From: UBA4615 sp044368415 | Lineage (GTDB): Bacteria; Pseudomonadota; Gammaproteobacteria; Burkholderiales; Burkholderiaceae_E | Assembly (NCBI GenBank): GCA_044368415.1 | Contig: JBIPLJ010000019.1 | Location: forward strand, 1-64,000 | Length of the DNA: 64,000 nucleotides | Direction of reading: 5' to 3' | Shown here: piece after piece, positions 10,310 to 19,964 of the stretch | Layout of the letters: each line of letters begins with the position of its first letter | How positions within the stretch are numbered: position 1 is the stretch's first letter | Program-made: the position numbers and the translations under genes | The notes under the pieces: model-generated | The model's database searches: none | The model's input: only the letters and a program-made list of their open reading frames with translations | What the model was told of the DNA's origin: nothing

Positions 10310-11578
10310 TCAGCGCGTCGGCGCGGGCGGGCGGGCGTCCTGGCGCCAGCGCGGGGCCGCGAGCTCGGCGGCGGGGGCGGTGGTGAGCGACAGGTCGCCA
10401 GGGTCGCGGCCCGGGAGGCCTGAGGGCGCGGGCGATGCGGAGGCCGGGGTCGGGCGCAGCGGCTGCTGCATGCTGTCGCCGGTCTGCGGCAGCGCGCTCG
10501 TCGGGCGGGCCGTCGATGCCACCGGGGGGGCGACGATGCGTGCCGGTGACGGTGCCGCCGCCGAGGCGCCGCGTGCCGGCGACACCTGCGCCGGTAACAT
10601 CGCCGCCGGGGTGGCGGCGGCCGGAATCGCAACGACCTGGGACCCGGCCGACAGCGGCCCCCAGCCGGCCTTGGCGGCGACCGCGCCGATCAGCACGGTC
10701 GCGATCACGCCGGCGGCGAAGGCGCCCGCGCCGATCAGCCAGGGCGAGGGCGCGCTTGCGTTGCGGGAGAGACGCACCTCGGCCGCGGCCGTGGCAACGT
10801 CGCGCGCGCTCACGGTGTGCCGGCGCGCCATTGCTGCAGCGAGCAGGGCCTTGTCGGCCAGCACGTTGACGCGGCGGGGCACGCCTCCCGAGAGCTTGGC
10901 GATCGCGCGCACGCCGGTCCCGGCGAACACTGGATCGCCCGACCAGCCGCAGGCGCGCATCTTAAAGTTCAGGTACTCGGCGACGTCGGCGGTCGTCAGG
11001 CGCTTGAGGCGCACGCTGTGTGCGATCCGCGAGCGCAGCGCATCCATGCCCGGCAGCGCCAAGTTGTGATCGAGCTCCTCGGGGCCGAGCAGCACGATCC
11101 GGAAGGTCTCCGGCCCGGCGTCGCGCTGCGACAGCAGGCGGATCTGCTCGAGCGTCTCGGGCGGCATCGCATGCGCCTCGTCGAGCAGGAAGACCACTGG
11201 GCGCCCGGCGTCGTGGAGCTGCCCCAGGCGGCGGCGCACGCGCAGTGCGGCGTCATCGGGGTCCTGGCGGCTGATCTCGAGACGCATCGCGTCGGCGAGT
11301 GCGAACCAGACCTGGTCGCCCGAAAGGGTCGGATCGCAGCTGTAGAGGACTGTGAATTGGCGGCCGAGCGCTCGGCCGATGTGGCGGCACAGGGTCGTCT
11401 TCCCGGTGCCCGGCTCGCCGACGATCTTGACGATACCGCGTTCGTTGCGGAGCACGTGCAAGGCCGCCTCGACCGTGGCGCGCCGCGTGCCGCCGGTGTA
11501 ATAGGCGTCCGAATCGGGCGTCACCGGGAACGGCGCGCCCGTCAGGGCGAAGTGCTTGAGGTAGAGCGAGGCAGCCAT
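10310..11578 (-). CDS. ExeA/MshM-like AAA ATPase with one membrane segment
   Basis: 422 aa. The N-terminal AAA domain begins LYLKHFALTGAPFPVTPD, as in ExeA and MshM. It has Walker A GEPGTGKTTLCRH, Walker B VVFLLDEAH and a sensor region FRIVLLGPEEL. A hydrophobic helix (WLIGAGAFAAGVIATVLIGA, about residues 280-300) is followed by an Ala/Pro-rich tail of about 100 residues with no recognisable peptidoglycan-binding domain. ExeA proteins help place secretin or pilus machinery in the cell wall. No secretion or pilus genes flank it (recJ upstream, prfB downstream), so the role is inferred. Confidence 0.8.
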   Translation of the reverse strand: MAASLYLKHFALTGAPFPVTPDSDAYYTGGTRRATVEAALHVLRNERGIVKIVGEPGTGKTTLCRHIGRALGRQFTVLYSCDPTLSGDQVWFALADAMRLEISRQDPDDAALRVRRRLGQLHDAGRPVVFLLDEAHAMPPETLEQIRLLSQRDAGPETFRIVLLGPEELDHNLALPGMDALRSRIAHSVRLKRLTTADVAEYLNFKMRACGWSGDPVFAGTGVRAIAKLSGGVPRRVNVLADKALLAAAMARRHTVSARDVATAAAEVRLSRNASAPSPWLIGAGAFAAGVIATVLIGAVAAKAGWGPLSAGSQVVAIPAAATPAAMLPAQVSPARGASAAAPSPARIVAPPVASTARPTSALPQTGDSMQQPLRPTPASASPAPSGLPGRDPGDLSLTTAPAAELAAPRWRQDARPPAPTR

Positions 11579-11632
11579 GCAACGAGTCTAGGGGCGCGCC
11601 GCGCGGACGTGCGTCGGAAAAGTCACGCTGAT

Positions 11633-13363
11633 TCAGCGCTTCGGGCCCGGAAACGTGTCGAAGTGCCTCACGATCAGCGATACGCCGTCCGCACCCTGCC
11701 AGGTGTCGCGCTGCAGTTGGTAGGCAAGCAGCGCCTCGCGCTCGACCGGCTCGGTCCGACCGAAGGCGATCGCCGCCACCCGCCGCGTGCCGAGCCGAAG
11801 CTCGAGCTTGAGGTGGCGGTCCTTGATCAGCCGCTGCGACAGCACCTCGAAGCGATCGGCGAATAGCGGCGCGGGAAAGCCCTGGCCCCAGACCTCGTGG
11901 TCGATCTCGGCGACGGTGCCGACGTTAAGCTCGTCGGGGGCGAGCGGCCCGTCGGTCTCCAGCACCGGCGCGAACGAGGCCGGGTCGGCGAGCTCGCGCA
12001 CCGCCGCCTCGAAGGCATCCGAGAAGCGGGCGAGCCCGTCCTCGGCCATCGTCAGGCCGGCGGCCATCGCGTGGCCGCCGAAGCGCATCAGCACGCCGGG
12101 GGCCCGGCGGTCGACGAGATCGAGCGCATCGCGCAAATGGACCCCGGGAATCGATCGCCCCGACCCCTTCAACGTGCCCGGCATGCGCTCGTCGCGTGCG
12201 AGCGCGAGCGTCGGGCGCCCGTGCCGCTCCTTGAGGCGCGAGGCGACCAGACCGATCACGCCCTGATGCCAGCCGGGGCGGAAGGCCACGAGGGTCCGGC
12301 AGGCAGGATCTGGCTCGCCCACGTCGGCGAGCGCCTCGTCGCGCATGTCGGTCTCGATCTCGCGGCGCTCGCGGTTCATCTCGTCGAGCTGCCTGGCGAG
12401 CTCGGCGGCGCGGGTCTCGTCCTGCTCCAGCAGGCACTCGACGCCCATGGAGATGTCGGAGAGGCGGCCGGCGGCGTTGATGCGCGGCCCGAGCGCGAAG
12501 CCCAGGTCGAGGCTGCCGACCTCGCGCGGCTCGCGCCCTGCCAGCCGCAGGAGCGCGAGCAAGCCGGGGCGCGCACGGCCGCCGCGTAGCCGCTTGAGGC
12601 CGGCGGCGACCAGCAGTCGGTTGTTGCGGTCCAGCCGGACGACGTCCGCGACCGTGCCGAGCGCGACCAGGTCGAGCAGTTCGGCGAGCGGCGGCTCGCT
12701 TCGGCCGGACCAGGCACCCCGCGTGCGCAGCTCGGCGCGCAGCGCGACCAGCACGTAGAACATCACGCCCACGCCCGCCAGGTTCTTGCTGGGAAAGGTG
12801 CAGCCCGGCTGGTTCGGATTGACCAGCGCGTCGGCCGCGGGCAGGGTCGAGCCGGGCAGGTGGTGGTCGGTCACGACGACCTGCAGCCCTGCGGCCCGCG
12901 CCCGGGCCACGCCCTCGATGCTCGCGATGCCGTTATCGACGGTGATCAGCACGTCCGGGCGCCCGAGCCGCGGATGCGCGAGCGCGACGTCGACGATCTC
13001 CGGTGTCAGGCCGTAGCCGTGGTCGAAGCGGTTCGGCACGAGGTAGTCGACGACCGCGCCCATCATCCGCAATCCGAGCACGCCGACCGCGACGCCGGTG
13101 GCGCCGTCGCAGTCGTAGTCGCCGACGACCAGCAAGCGCCGGTGCGCCGCGATCGCATCGGCCAGCAGCCGGGCTGCGTCGGCGGCGCCGAGCAGCGCCT
13201 GCGGCGGGATCAGGTCGGCCGGGCCACCGCCGATCGAGGCCGCGCCGTCGATGCCGCGCCCGGCATAGAGGCGCGCCATCAGCGGCGAGACGCCGGCTGC
13301 GGTGAGGCTGGCGAGCGCACGCGGATCGACGCGGCGCAGCGCGAGGCGGGGCGGGGCGATCAT
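11633..13363 (-). CDS. recJ: Single-stranded-DNA-specific exonuclease RecJ
   Basis: 5'-3' ssDNA exonuclease of recombination and mismatch repair, 576 aa, DHH phosphoesterase family. The metal-binding motifs are GDYDCDGATGVAVG, VLITVDNGI and the DHH motif TDHHLPG; further on are the DHHA1-type GGHAMAAGLT and the OB fold near the C terminus. The open frame continues further upstream, but MIAPPRLALRRVDP at 13363 is the natural start, 16 bases after the stop of the upstream rpfE-like gene. That arrangement also occurs in the Xanthomonas rpf region. Confidence 0.95.
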   Translation of the reverse strand: MIAPPRLALRRVDPRALASLTAAGVSPLMARLYAGRGIDGAASIGGGPADLIPPQALLGAADAARLLADAIAAHRRLLVVGDYDCDGATGVAVGVLGLRMMGAVVDYLVPNRFDHGYGLTPEIVDVALAHPRLGRPDVLITVDNGIASIEGVARARAAGLQVVVTDHHLPGSTLPAADALVNPNQPGCTFPSKNLAGVGVMFYVLVALRAELRTRGAWSGRSEPPLAELLDLVALGTVADVVRLDRNNRLLVAAGLKRLRGGRARPGLLALLRLAGREPREVGSLDLGFALGPRINAAGRLSDISMGVECLLEQDETRAAELARQLDEMNRERREIETDMRDEALADVGEPDPACRTLVAFRPGWHQGVIGLVASRLKERHGRPTLALARDERMPGTLKGSGRSIPGVHLRDALDLVDRRAPGVLMRFGGHAMAAGLTMAEDGLARFSDAFEAAVRELADPASFAPVLETDGPLAPDELNVGTVAEIDHEVWGQGFPAPLFADRFEVLSQRLIKDRHLKLELRLGTRRVAAIAFGRTEPVEREALLAYQLQRDTWQGADGVSLIVRHFDTFPGPKR

Positions 13364-13379
13364 GCGGGGCGGGGCCGGC

Positions 13380-14390
13380 TCATCGCGTGGCGCCCGGCTC
13401 GGCGAGCAGCGCGGCCGCATCGGGGCGCTGCCAGAACCGCCAGTCGGCGCGGGGCGCGACGGCCAGCTCGCGCCAGCCCGCGTCGCCGGCCAACACGAGC
13501 CGCGCACCGGCCTGCCACCGGCCTTCTGCGCGCGCCATCGCCGCGAACGCCGACGCATCGAGCGCCCGCCAGGCCTCGACCCAGCGCTGCGGGTCCCCTG
13601 CCAACTGCGCGGCCAGCAGGCGGTCGTCGACGATCAACGGGCCGCGGTCGGTGGCGACTTCGATCAGCGCGCCGGCGTCGCGGACCGCCAGGCGGGCGGC
13701 CGCCTGTGCGCCGCTGCCGTCGGAGGGCACCCGACCCTCGATCCAGAGGCTGTTGACCGTAGGCAGGCGATCGGTCTCGCGTCGCTCGTTGACCGGATGG
13801 GTGTGCCAGGTCATCTGCACCTCGTTGACGAGGCGGCGCCAGCGCCGCGCGTCCTCGCCGGTCGGCTGCCAGGCGTCGATGTTGCGGCCGACCGCGCCCG
13901 TAAGCGGGCGGGTGCGCAGGCGCAGCGGCCGTCCCGGGTCGAGTTCGCGCAGGTACCAGCGGTTCGGGCTGCGGGTCTCCAGTGCGAGCCCTTCCTCGGC
14001 GAACAGCGGTGCCACCGCGGCGGCCAGCTCGACGGCCGCATCGCCCGCCAGCTCGAGCAGACCCGGATCGGTCAGCACCAGGTGGTCGCGGCCGACGTGC
14101 AGATGGATCGGGTCGATGCGCCAGGCGGCCTGCGGCACGCCGTCGACCCGGGCCGCGCAAGCCGCGAGGGCTGCGTCCCCGGGCAACCCGAGCCGCCCGT
14201 GCAGCCAGCGCTCATGGCCGGGGTCGGACGACGGCCGGTCCTCGGGCCCGCCCTGCGCGACCCTACGCGCGCGGCGCGACAGCGCCGTCCAGCCGGGCGC
14301 TGCGGCGAGCGCCGCGATCCGGTCCGCGCCCAGCCAGCCAGGGTCGGCGAGCGAGGCGGGCAGCAGAAGGGTGGGGGCGGACGCGCTCAT
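13380..14390 (-). CDS. RpfE-type conserved protein upstream of recJ
   Basis: 336-residue soluble protein of the uncharacterised family annotated as 'regulatory protein, RpfE type'. Visible conserved patches are WRIDPIHLHVGRDHLVL, NRWYLREL and NEVQMTWHTHPVN. No catalytic motif is obvious. Its only strong clue is position: it precedes recJ by 16 bases, as rpfE does in xanthomonads. It is divergent from lolC. Function unknown. Confidence 0.75.
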   Translation of the reverse strand: MSASAPTLLLPASLADPGWLGADRIAALAAAPGWTALSRRARRVAQGGPEDRPSSDPGHERWLHGRLGLPGDAALAACAARVDGVPQAAWRIDPIHLHVGRDHLVLTDPGLLELAGDAAVELAAAVAPLFAEEGLALETRSPNRWYLRELDPGRPLRLRTRPLTGAVGRNIDAWQPTGEDARRWRRLVNEVQMTWHTHPVNERRETDRLPTVNSLWIEGRVPSDGSGAQAAARLAVRDAGALIEVATDRGPLIVDDRLLAAQLAGDPQRWVEAWRALDASAFAAMARAEGRWQAGARLVLAGDAGWRELAVAPRADWRFWQRPDAAALLAEPGATR

Positions 14391-14537
14391 CGCGGCGGCC
14401 GCGGCGCGCGGTGGCGGGGATCCATCGCCTCATTCTACCGGCGCAGCGCGGGCTGCCTCCGAGGCACCCGAAGCGGTTGTGGCACACTGCGCCGTCCCGT
14501 TCGCGGGCCCCTTCGACCCCATCCGCCAGCCCCCTCC

Positions 14538-15794
14538 GTGAACGTTCCGTTCGAGCTCGCCGTCGGCCTGCGCTATACGCTCAGCGGACGTCGCGCGGGC
14601 CGGCGCAATGGCTTCATCTCCTTCATCTCCGCGCTGTCGGTCGCCGGCATCGCGCTCGGGGTGGCCGCGCTGATCGTCGTGCTGTCGGTGATGAACGGCT
14701 TCCAGAAGGAAGTGCGCGACCGGATGCTGTCGGTGCTCTCCCACATCGAAGTGATCGCCACCGATAAGCCGATGCTCGACTGGGCGGCGGTGCTCGAGCA
14801 GACGCGCCGCGATCCCAGGATCGTCGCGGGCGCCCCCTACGTCTCGGGGCAGGCGATGCTCACACGCGACGACAGCGTGCGCGGCGTGCTGGTCCGCGGT
14901 ATCGATCCGGCGCTCGAGCCCAAGGTCTCGGAGCTCGGCACCCAGGTGGTGCAGGGGCGTCTGGACTCGCTGGTGCCCGGCGAGTTCGGCATCGCGATCG
15001 GACGGGTGCTCGCCCGCCAGGTGGACGTGGCGCTCGGTGACCGGATCGCGCTGATCGCGCCGCAGGGCACGGTAACGCCCGCGGGCGTCGTGCCGCGCGT
15101 GCGGCAGTTCACCGTCGTCGCGATCTTCGAGTCCGGCCACTTCGAGTACGACGCGACCCTGGTGCTGACCGCGCTCGAGGACGCAGCCAAGCTCTTTCGC
15201 GTCGAGGGCGTCTCGGGGCTGCGCCTGCGCACGACCGACATGCAGGAGGCGCCGCGCATCGCGGGTGAACTGATGCGTACGCTCGATCCGAGCCTGTATG
15301 CCCGCGACTGGTCGCGCGAGAACCGCAACTGGTTCGCTGCGGTGCAGATCGAGAAGCGGATGATGTTCATCATCCTCACGCTGATCGTCGCGGTCGCGGC
15401 CTTCAACCTGGTGTCGATGCTGGTGATGACCGTCACCGACAAGCGCAGCGACATCGCGATCCTGCGCACTCTCGGCGCCGCGCCGCGCTCGGTCATGGCG
15501 GTCTTCGTCGTGCAGGGCGCGCTGGTCGGCCTGCTCGGCACGCTGATCGGCGTGACGCTCGGCACGCTGCTGGCCCTGAACGTGGGGCCGGTCGTGGGGT
15601 CGATCGAGCGGCTGTTCGGTTTTCAGGTGCTGCCCTCGGGTGTGTACTTCATCAGCTACCTGCCGAGCGACCTGCACTGGTCCGACGTGATCACCATCGG
15701 CCTGACCTCGAGCGTGCTGGCGTTCGCGGCGACGATCTATCCGAGTCTGCGGGCGGCGAGTGTGCGTCCGGCAGAGGCGCTGCGCTATGAATGA
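14538..15794 (+). CDS. lolC: Lipoprotein-releasing ABC transporter permease LolC/LolE type
   Basis: Inner-membrane subunit that extracts lipoproteins for LolA. 418 aa with the family layout: helix 1 (FISFISALSVAGIALGVAAL), a large periplasmic domain, and three C-terminal FtsX-type helices (MFIILTLIVAVAAFNLVSML onward). The start is GTG at 14538 (protein begins MNVPFELAVGLRYT); the longer open frame upstream is only read-through of GC-rich sequence. Only one permease gene is present, as in other betaproteobacteria. It overlaps the lolD start by 8 bases. Confidence 0.93.
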   Translation: MNVPFELAVGLRYTLSGRRAGRRNGFISFISALSVAGIALGVAALIVVLSVMNGFQKEVRDRMLSVLSHIEVIATDKPMLDWAAVLEQTRRDPRIVAGAPYVSGQAMLTRDDSVRGVLVRGIDPALEPKVSELGTQVVQGRLDSLVPGEFGIAIGRVLARQVDVALGDRIALIAPQGTVTPAGVVPRVRQFTVVAIFESGHFEYDATLVLTALEDAAKLFRVEGVSGLRLRTTDMQEAPRIAGELMRTLDPSLYARDWSRENRNWFAAVQIEKRMMFIILTLIVAVAAFNLVSMLVMTVTDKRSDIAILRTLGAAPRSVMAVFVVQGALVGLLGTLIGVTLGTLLALNVGPVVGSIERLFGFQVLPSGVYFISYLPSDLHWSDVITIGLTSSVLAFAATIYPSLRAASVRPAEALRYE

Positions 15795-16521
15795 CCGGGC
15801 CGGCGAGGGCGTGACCGCGGCAGGCGTCGCGCAGACCGACGAGCGCGGTCCGGTGCTGGCCTGCCGCGGCCTGGTCCAGTGCTACCAGTCCGGCGCATCC
15901 AGTCTCACCGTGCTGCAGGGCGTGGACCTCGATGTCGCCCGCGGCGAGCGTGTCGCGATCGTCGGGGCGTCCGGGTCCGGCAAGAGCACCCTGCTGCACC
16001 TGCTCGGCGGGCTTGATGCGTCGAGCGAGGGGCAGGTCCGGCTGCTCGGAGCGAGGCTCGACCGCATGAACGAGGCGCAGCGCGGGGATGCGAGGAACCG
16101 GCTGCTCGGCTTCGTCTACCAGTTCCACCACCTGCTCCCCGAGTTCACCGCGCTCGAGAACGTCGCGATGCCGTTGCGCATCCGACGCATGCCGCCGGCC
16201 GAGGCCTCGCGGCGCGCGACCGCGATGCTGGCCGAGGTGGGACTGTCCGAGCGCCTCGAGCACCTGCCCGGGATGCTGTCTGGCGGAGAGCGCCAGCGGG
16301 TCGCGCTTGCGCGGGCGCTGGTCACCGACCCGGTCTGTGTGCTGGCCGACGAGCCGACCGGCAACCTCGACCGGGGCACCGCCCGCCAGATGTTCGACCT
16401 GATCGAGCGCCTGAGCCGCGAGCGGGCCACCGCGTTTATTGTCGTCACGCACGACCTCGAGCTCGCCCACCGCGCCGATCGGGTGCTGGCCTTGCGCGAA
16501 GGGCGCCTCGGACCGGCCTGA
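15787..16521 (+). CDS. lolD: Lipoprotein-releasing ABC transporter ATPase LolD
   Basis: 244-residue ABC ATPase powering LolC. Walker A is GASGSGKSTLLHLLGG, the Q-loop is VYQFHHLLPEFTALENV (Q-F-H-H-L-L-P is typical for LolD), the signature is LSGGERQRVALAR, Walker B is VLADEPTGNLD, and the H-loop is VTHD. ATG at 15787 lies inside the last codons of lolC, indicating coupled translation. The tatD gene follows after 19 bases. Confidence 0.96.
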   Translation: MNDRAGEGVTAAGVAQTDERGPVLACRGLVQCYQSGASSLTVLQGVDLDVARGERVAIVGASGSGKSTLLHLLGGLDASSEGQVRLLGARLDRMNEAQRGDARNRLLGFVYQFHHLLPEFTALENVAMPLRIRRMPPAEASRRATAMLAEVGLSERLEHLPGMLSGGERQRVALARALVTDPVCVLADEPTGNLDRGTARQMFDLIERLSRERATAFIVVTHDLELAHRADRVLALREGRLGPA

Positions 16522-16540
16522 GCGGCGCGCGCGGCGCGGC

Positions 16541-17347
16541 ATGATGCTCGTCGACACCCACTGCCATCTCGATGCCGCCGAGTTCGATGCCGACCGTGAT
16601 GCCGTGCTCGAGCGGGCCGTCGCGGGCGGCGTCGAGCGGATCGTTGTTCCCGCGGTCGGCGCGTTCGACTTCGATGGGGTGGCGGGGCTGGCCTTGCGGC
16701 ACGCTTGCGTGCGCTACGCGCTGGGCATCCACCCGATGTACGTCGATCGCGCGGACGACGCTGACCTCGAGGTGCTGCGCGGCGCGGTTGCCGCCGCCGT
16801 CGGCGATCCGCGCTTCGTCGGCGTCGGCGAGATCGGCCTCGATCACTTCGTGCCCGGTCTCGATCGCAGACGGATGGAGCGCTTCTTCGTCGCGCAGCTG
16901 CGCATCGCCGTGGACTTCGGGCTGCCGGTGATCCTGCATGTGCGCCGTTCGCAGGACGCCGTGCTCAAGCAGCTGCGCCGCTTCGGTCCTATCGGCGGCA
17001 TTGCGCATGCCTTCAACGGCAGCGCGCAGCAGGCCGCGATGTTCGCCGGGCTGGGGTTCGCGCTCGGCTTCGGAGGCGCGATGACCTATCCGCGGGCGCT
17101 ACAGATCCGGCGGCTGGCCGCGGCAGTGCCGATCGAGTCGGTGGTGCTCGAGACCGATGCGCCCGATATCGCGCCGGCGTGGCGCTGGAAGCAGCGCAAC
17201 GAGCCCGGCGAACTGCCGCGGATCGCCGCGGTGTTCGCGGAGCTGCGCGGGCTGCCGCTCGAGGAGGCGATCGTCCGGACCGGCGCGAACGCGCGGCGCG
17301 TGCTGCCTGCGCTCGCCGCGCTCTTGCCGCAAGGCCGGTCGGCTTAG
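16541..17347 (+). CDS. TatD-family metal-dependent deoxyribonuclease
   Basis: 268-residue TIM-barrel amidohydrolase-fold nuclease. Metal ligand motifs are VDTHCHLDAAEF at the N terminus, GEIGLDHF, VILHVRRSQD, IAHAFNGS and LETDAPDIAP. Members are 3'-5' exonucleases used in DNA repair and turnover; the YjjV/TatD subgroup cannot be fixed by eye. The start MMLVDTHCHLD is at 16541 (ATG at 16544 is equally possible). It sits between lolD and comEC and probably shares their transcript. Confidence 0.92.
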   Translation: MMLVDTHCHLDAAEFDADRDAVLERAVAGGVERIVVPAVGAFDFDGVAGLALRHACVRYALGIHPMYVDRADDADLEVLRGAVAAAVGDPRFVGVGEIGLDHFVPGLDRRRMERFFVAQLRIAVDFGLPVILHVRRSQDAVLKQLRRFGPIGGIAHAFNGSAQQAAMFAGLGFALGFGGAMTYPRALQIRRLAAAVPIESVVLETDAPDIAPAWRWKQRNEPGELPRIAAVFAELRGLPLEEAIVRTGANARRVLPALAALLPQGRSA

Positions 17348-17396
17348 TCCTCCCGGTCGATTGTCGCGCGCCCGCAGCGGCGGGAGGATTGGCACG

Positions 17397-19937
17397 ATGG
17401 TCCGATCGCCGCTCTCCTGGGCGCTCGCCCCGGCGGTGGTCGGTGCGGTGCTCCTCCTGCAGACCCGCGCGACGCTGCCCGCGCCGGGCTGGCGAATGGC
17501 CGGTGCGCTGCTCGCGGCCTTGGCCGCGCTCGCGGGTGCTCGGGCGTGGGGGCGTGCGCCGCGGCTCGCCGCGGCACTTGTCGTCGCGGCCGTAGCGGCC
17601 GCTGCCTGGGCACTGGCCGCGGAGCGTGCGGACCGCAGGCTCTCGGAGCGACTGCCCGCGGCGCGAGAGGGCGTCGACATCACGGTGACGGGCGTCATCG
17701 ACGAGCTGCCGAACCTGCTGCAGCGCGGCCAGCGTTTCGGCTTTCGCGTCGAGGGCTGCGCGTCGGCTCCGTCCGCGGCCATGTCGGCCGAACCGGGGCG
17801 CGCAGGTGACGATGCGCCGCAGTCCGGCGATGAGGCTGCAGCGGATGTCGAGGGAGCAGAGGACGGGAATCGGCCCGGCCGGGCGGGCTGCGCGTTGCCC
17901 CCGAGACTGTTGCTGTCCTGGCAGTCGGACCCGAGGCGCCCCGTGCCCGAGCTCGCGCCGGTGCGCCCCGCGCAGCGCTGGGCGCTGACGGTCCGCCTGA
18001 AGCGTCCCCATGCGACGATCAACCCCGGCGCCTTCGACCGCGAGCTGCGCTGGCTGGAGGAGGGCATCGGCGCGGTCGGCACCGTCCGCGCGGGCAGCCT
18101 GCTCGAGGAGCGCGTCGATGAGCCGGCACTGCTGCGGGAGCGGCTGCGCGGCGCGATCCGAGACGCGCTGCGCGAGTCGGCCGGTCCAGGTCGGGCGCGC
18201 GAGGCGGGCGTGCTCGCCGCGCTCGCGATCGGCGATCAGGCGGCGATCGAGCCCGCGCTCTGGACGGTGTTCAACCAGACTGGAGTTTCTCACCTGATGT
18301 CGATCTCGGGTCTGCACATCACGATGGTCGCGAGTTTGGGCGGGATCGCCGCGGCATGGTGCTGGCGCAGGCGTCTCCTCGCGCGAGCGGGGCTGGCGCT
18401 TCACCTGCCTTCCAAGGCCGCGCGCCTGCTCGCCGCCGTCACGGTGGCCTTCGCCTACGCGGGCCTCGCGGGCTGGGGCATCCCGGCGCAGCGGACCTGC
18501 TTCATGCTGGCCACTGTGGCGCTCCTGGTCGTCGGCGGGCGCACCGGCTCGATCGGTTCCGCGCTCGCTGCGGCCGCCGTCGCAATCGTGCTGCTCGACC
18601 CGTGGGCGCCACTGTCGGCCGGCTTCTGGCTGTCGTTCGGCGCGGTGGCCGCGATCGTCTGGGTCAACGCAGGCACGAGGATGCAGGACGGGCGGATCGC
18701 ACGTGCGCTGGGCGCGGCGCTGCGCACGCAATGGGCCGCCACGGTCGCGCTGCTGCCGCTCGGCGCCTGGTTCTTCGCTTCGGTCTCGCTCATCGGACCG
18801 CTGGCCAATGCGGTCGCGATCCCCCTCGTGAGCGCGGTGATCACCCCGCTCGCGCTCGCCGGGGGCGCGCTCGCGCTCGTCTCGCCAACGCTCGCCTCGG
18901 GGCTCGTCGTGCCCGCGGCGGTGCTGACCTCGATGCTCCTCGACGGTCTGCAGGCGATCGCCCGCTGGCCTTGGGCGTCGATCGCCGTGCCACGCCCGGA
19001 CCTCGCGGTACTGCTGGCGACCAGTGCCGGCTGCGCGCTGCTGCTGGCGCCGGCCGGCCTGCCGCGCCGCGCCTGGGGCGTGCTGGCACTGCTGCCCCTC
19101 GCTACCGTGCCGCTGGCGCGCCCGCCCGAGGGCGAGCTGTGGATGACCGCGCTCGACGTCGGACAAGGCATGGCGGCGGTGCTGCAGGTCGGCGAGCGGG
19201 CGCTGGTCTACGACACCGGACCGAGCAGCGGGCCACAGTCCGATGCCAGCGTTCGGGTGATCCTGCCGTGGTTGCGTGCAGTGGGGGTCCAGAGGCTGGA
19301 CGCGCTGGTGGTCTCGCACCTCGACGACGACCATTCGGGCGGCGCGCTGTCGCTGCTGCGGGCCATGCCGCCTGACTGGTTGGCGTCTTCACTGCCGGAC
19401 TTGCACCCGATCGTCGTGGCCGCCCCGCGCGCGATGCGTTGCCGGCGCGGCGAGCGCTGGCGTTGGGGGGATGCCGAGTTCGAATGGCTGCATCCGGCGG
19501 ATCCGCCGGAGCGTGCGAGGGGCTCGGCGACGAATGCGGTCAGCTGCGTGCTCCGCGTGCGACATCCGGCCGGAACGCTGCTACTGGCGGGCGACATCGA
19601 GGCCGCGCAGGAACGCCGGCTGATCGAGATCTACGGTGCGCAGGGCCTCGCCGCCGACGTGCTGCTCGTGCCACACCATGGCAGTGCCACGTCATCGACC
19701 GAGGCATTCGTCGACGCGGTTTCGCCACGCTGGGCCATCGTGCAGGCGGCATATCGCAGCCGCTTCCGTCATCCGCACCCGAGGGTGGTCGATCGCTACG
19801 AGCGGCGCGGCATCACGCTGTTGCGCAGCGACGCCGACGGTGCGGTCCAACTCAGGCTGCGTGTTGGCGAGCCGCCGCGAATCGTGCGCAGCCGGCACGA
19901 GCCGGCGCGCTACTGGCGGGTCGCGGTACCGCCGTGA
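17397..19937 (+). CDS. comEC: DNA internalization channel protein ComEC/Rec2
   Basis: Polytopic membrane protein (846 aa) that carries transforming single-stranded DNA across the inner membrane. It has N-terminal helices and an OB-like periplasmic domain, then the Competence domain (FNQTGVSHLMSISGLHITMV) with many helices, then a C-terminal metallo-beta-lactamase-like domain with VVSHLDDDHSGGA and LLVPHHGS. ATG at 17397 is preceded by GGGAGG; the longer frame runs back into tatD. A 45-residue acidic, Gly-rich insertion around residues 125-165 is unusual. The presence of comEC suggests competence potential. Confidence 0.94.
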   Translation: MVRSPLSWALAPAVVGAVLLLQTRATLPAPGWRMAGALLAALAALAGARAWGRAPRLAAALVVAAVAAAAWALAAERADRRLSERLPAAREGVDITVTGVIDELPNLLQRGQRFGFRVEGCASAPSAAMSAEPGRAGDDAPQSGDEAAADVEGAEDGNRPGRAGCALPPRLLLSWQSDPRRPVPELAPVRPAQRWALTVRLKRPHATINPGAFDRELRWLEEGIGAVGTVRAGSLLEERVDEPALLRERLRGAIRDALRESAGPGRAREAGVLAALAIGDQAAIEPALWTVFNQTGVSHLMSISGLHITMVASLGGIAAAWCWRRRLLARAGLALHLPSKAARLLAAVTVAFAYAGLAGWGIPAQRTCFMLATVALLVVGGRTGSIGSALAAAAVAIVLLDPWAPLSAGFWLSFGAVAAIVWVNAGTRMQDGRIARALGAALRTQWAATVALLPLGAWFFASVSLIGPLANAVAIPLVSAVITPLALAGGALALVSPTLASGLVVPAAVLTSMLLDGLQAIARWPWASIAVPRPDLAVLLATSAGCALLLAPAGLPRRAWGVLALLPLATVPLARPPEGELWMTALDVGQGMAAVLQVGERALVYDTGPSSGPQSDASVRVILPWLRAVGVQRLDALVVSHLDDDHSGGALSLLRAMPPDWLASSLPDLHPIVVAAPRAMRCRRGERWRWGDAEFEWLHPADPPERARGSATNAVSCVLRVRHPAGTLLLAGDIEAAQERRLIEIYGAQGLAADVLLVPHHGSATSSTEAFVDAVSPRWAIVQAAYRSRFRHPHPRVVDRYERRGITLLRSDADGAVQLRLRVGEPPRIVRSRHEPARYWRVAVPP

Positions 19938-19964
19938 CGCGGTTCCGCTGCCCGCCCTTCGGGA

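Noticed and set aside
14490..14537. Possible sigma-54 promoter (TGGCAC) before lolC
   Set aside because: The required GC at the -12 position, ten bases after GG, is absent.
17013..19334. 773-codon minus-strand open frame over comEC
   Set aside because: Shadow of the GC-rich comEC coding sequence with no recognisable motif.
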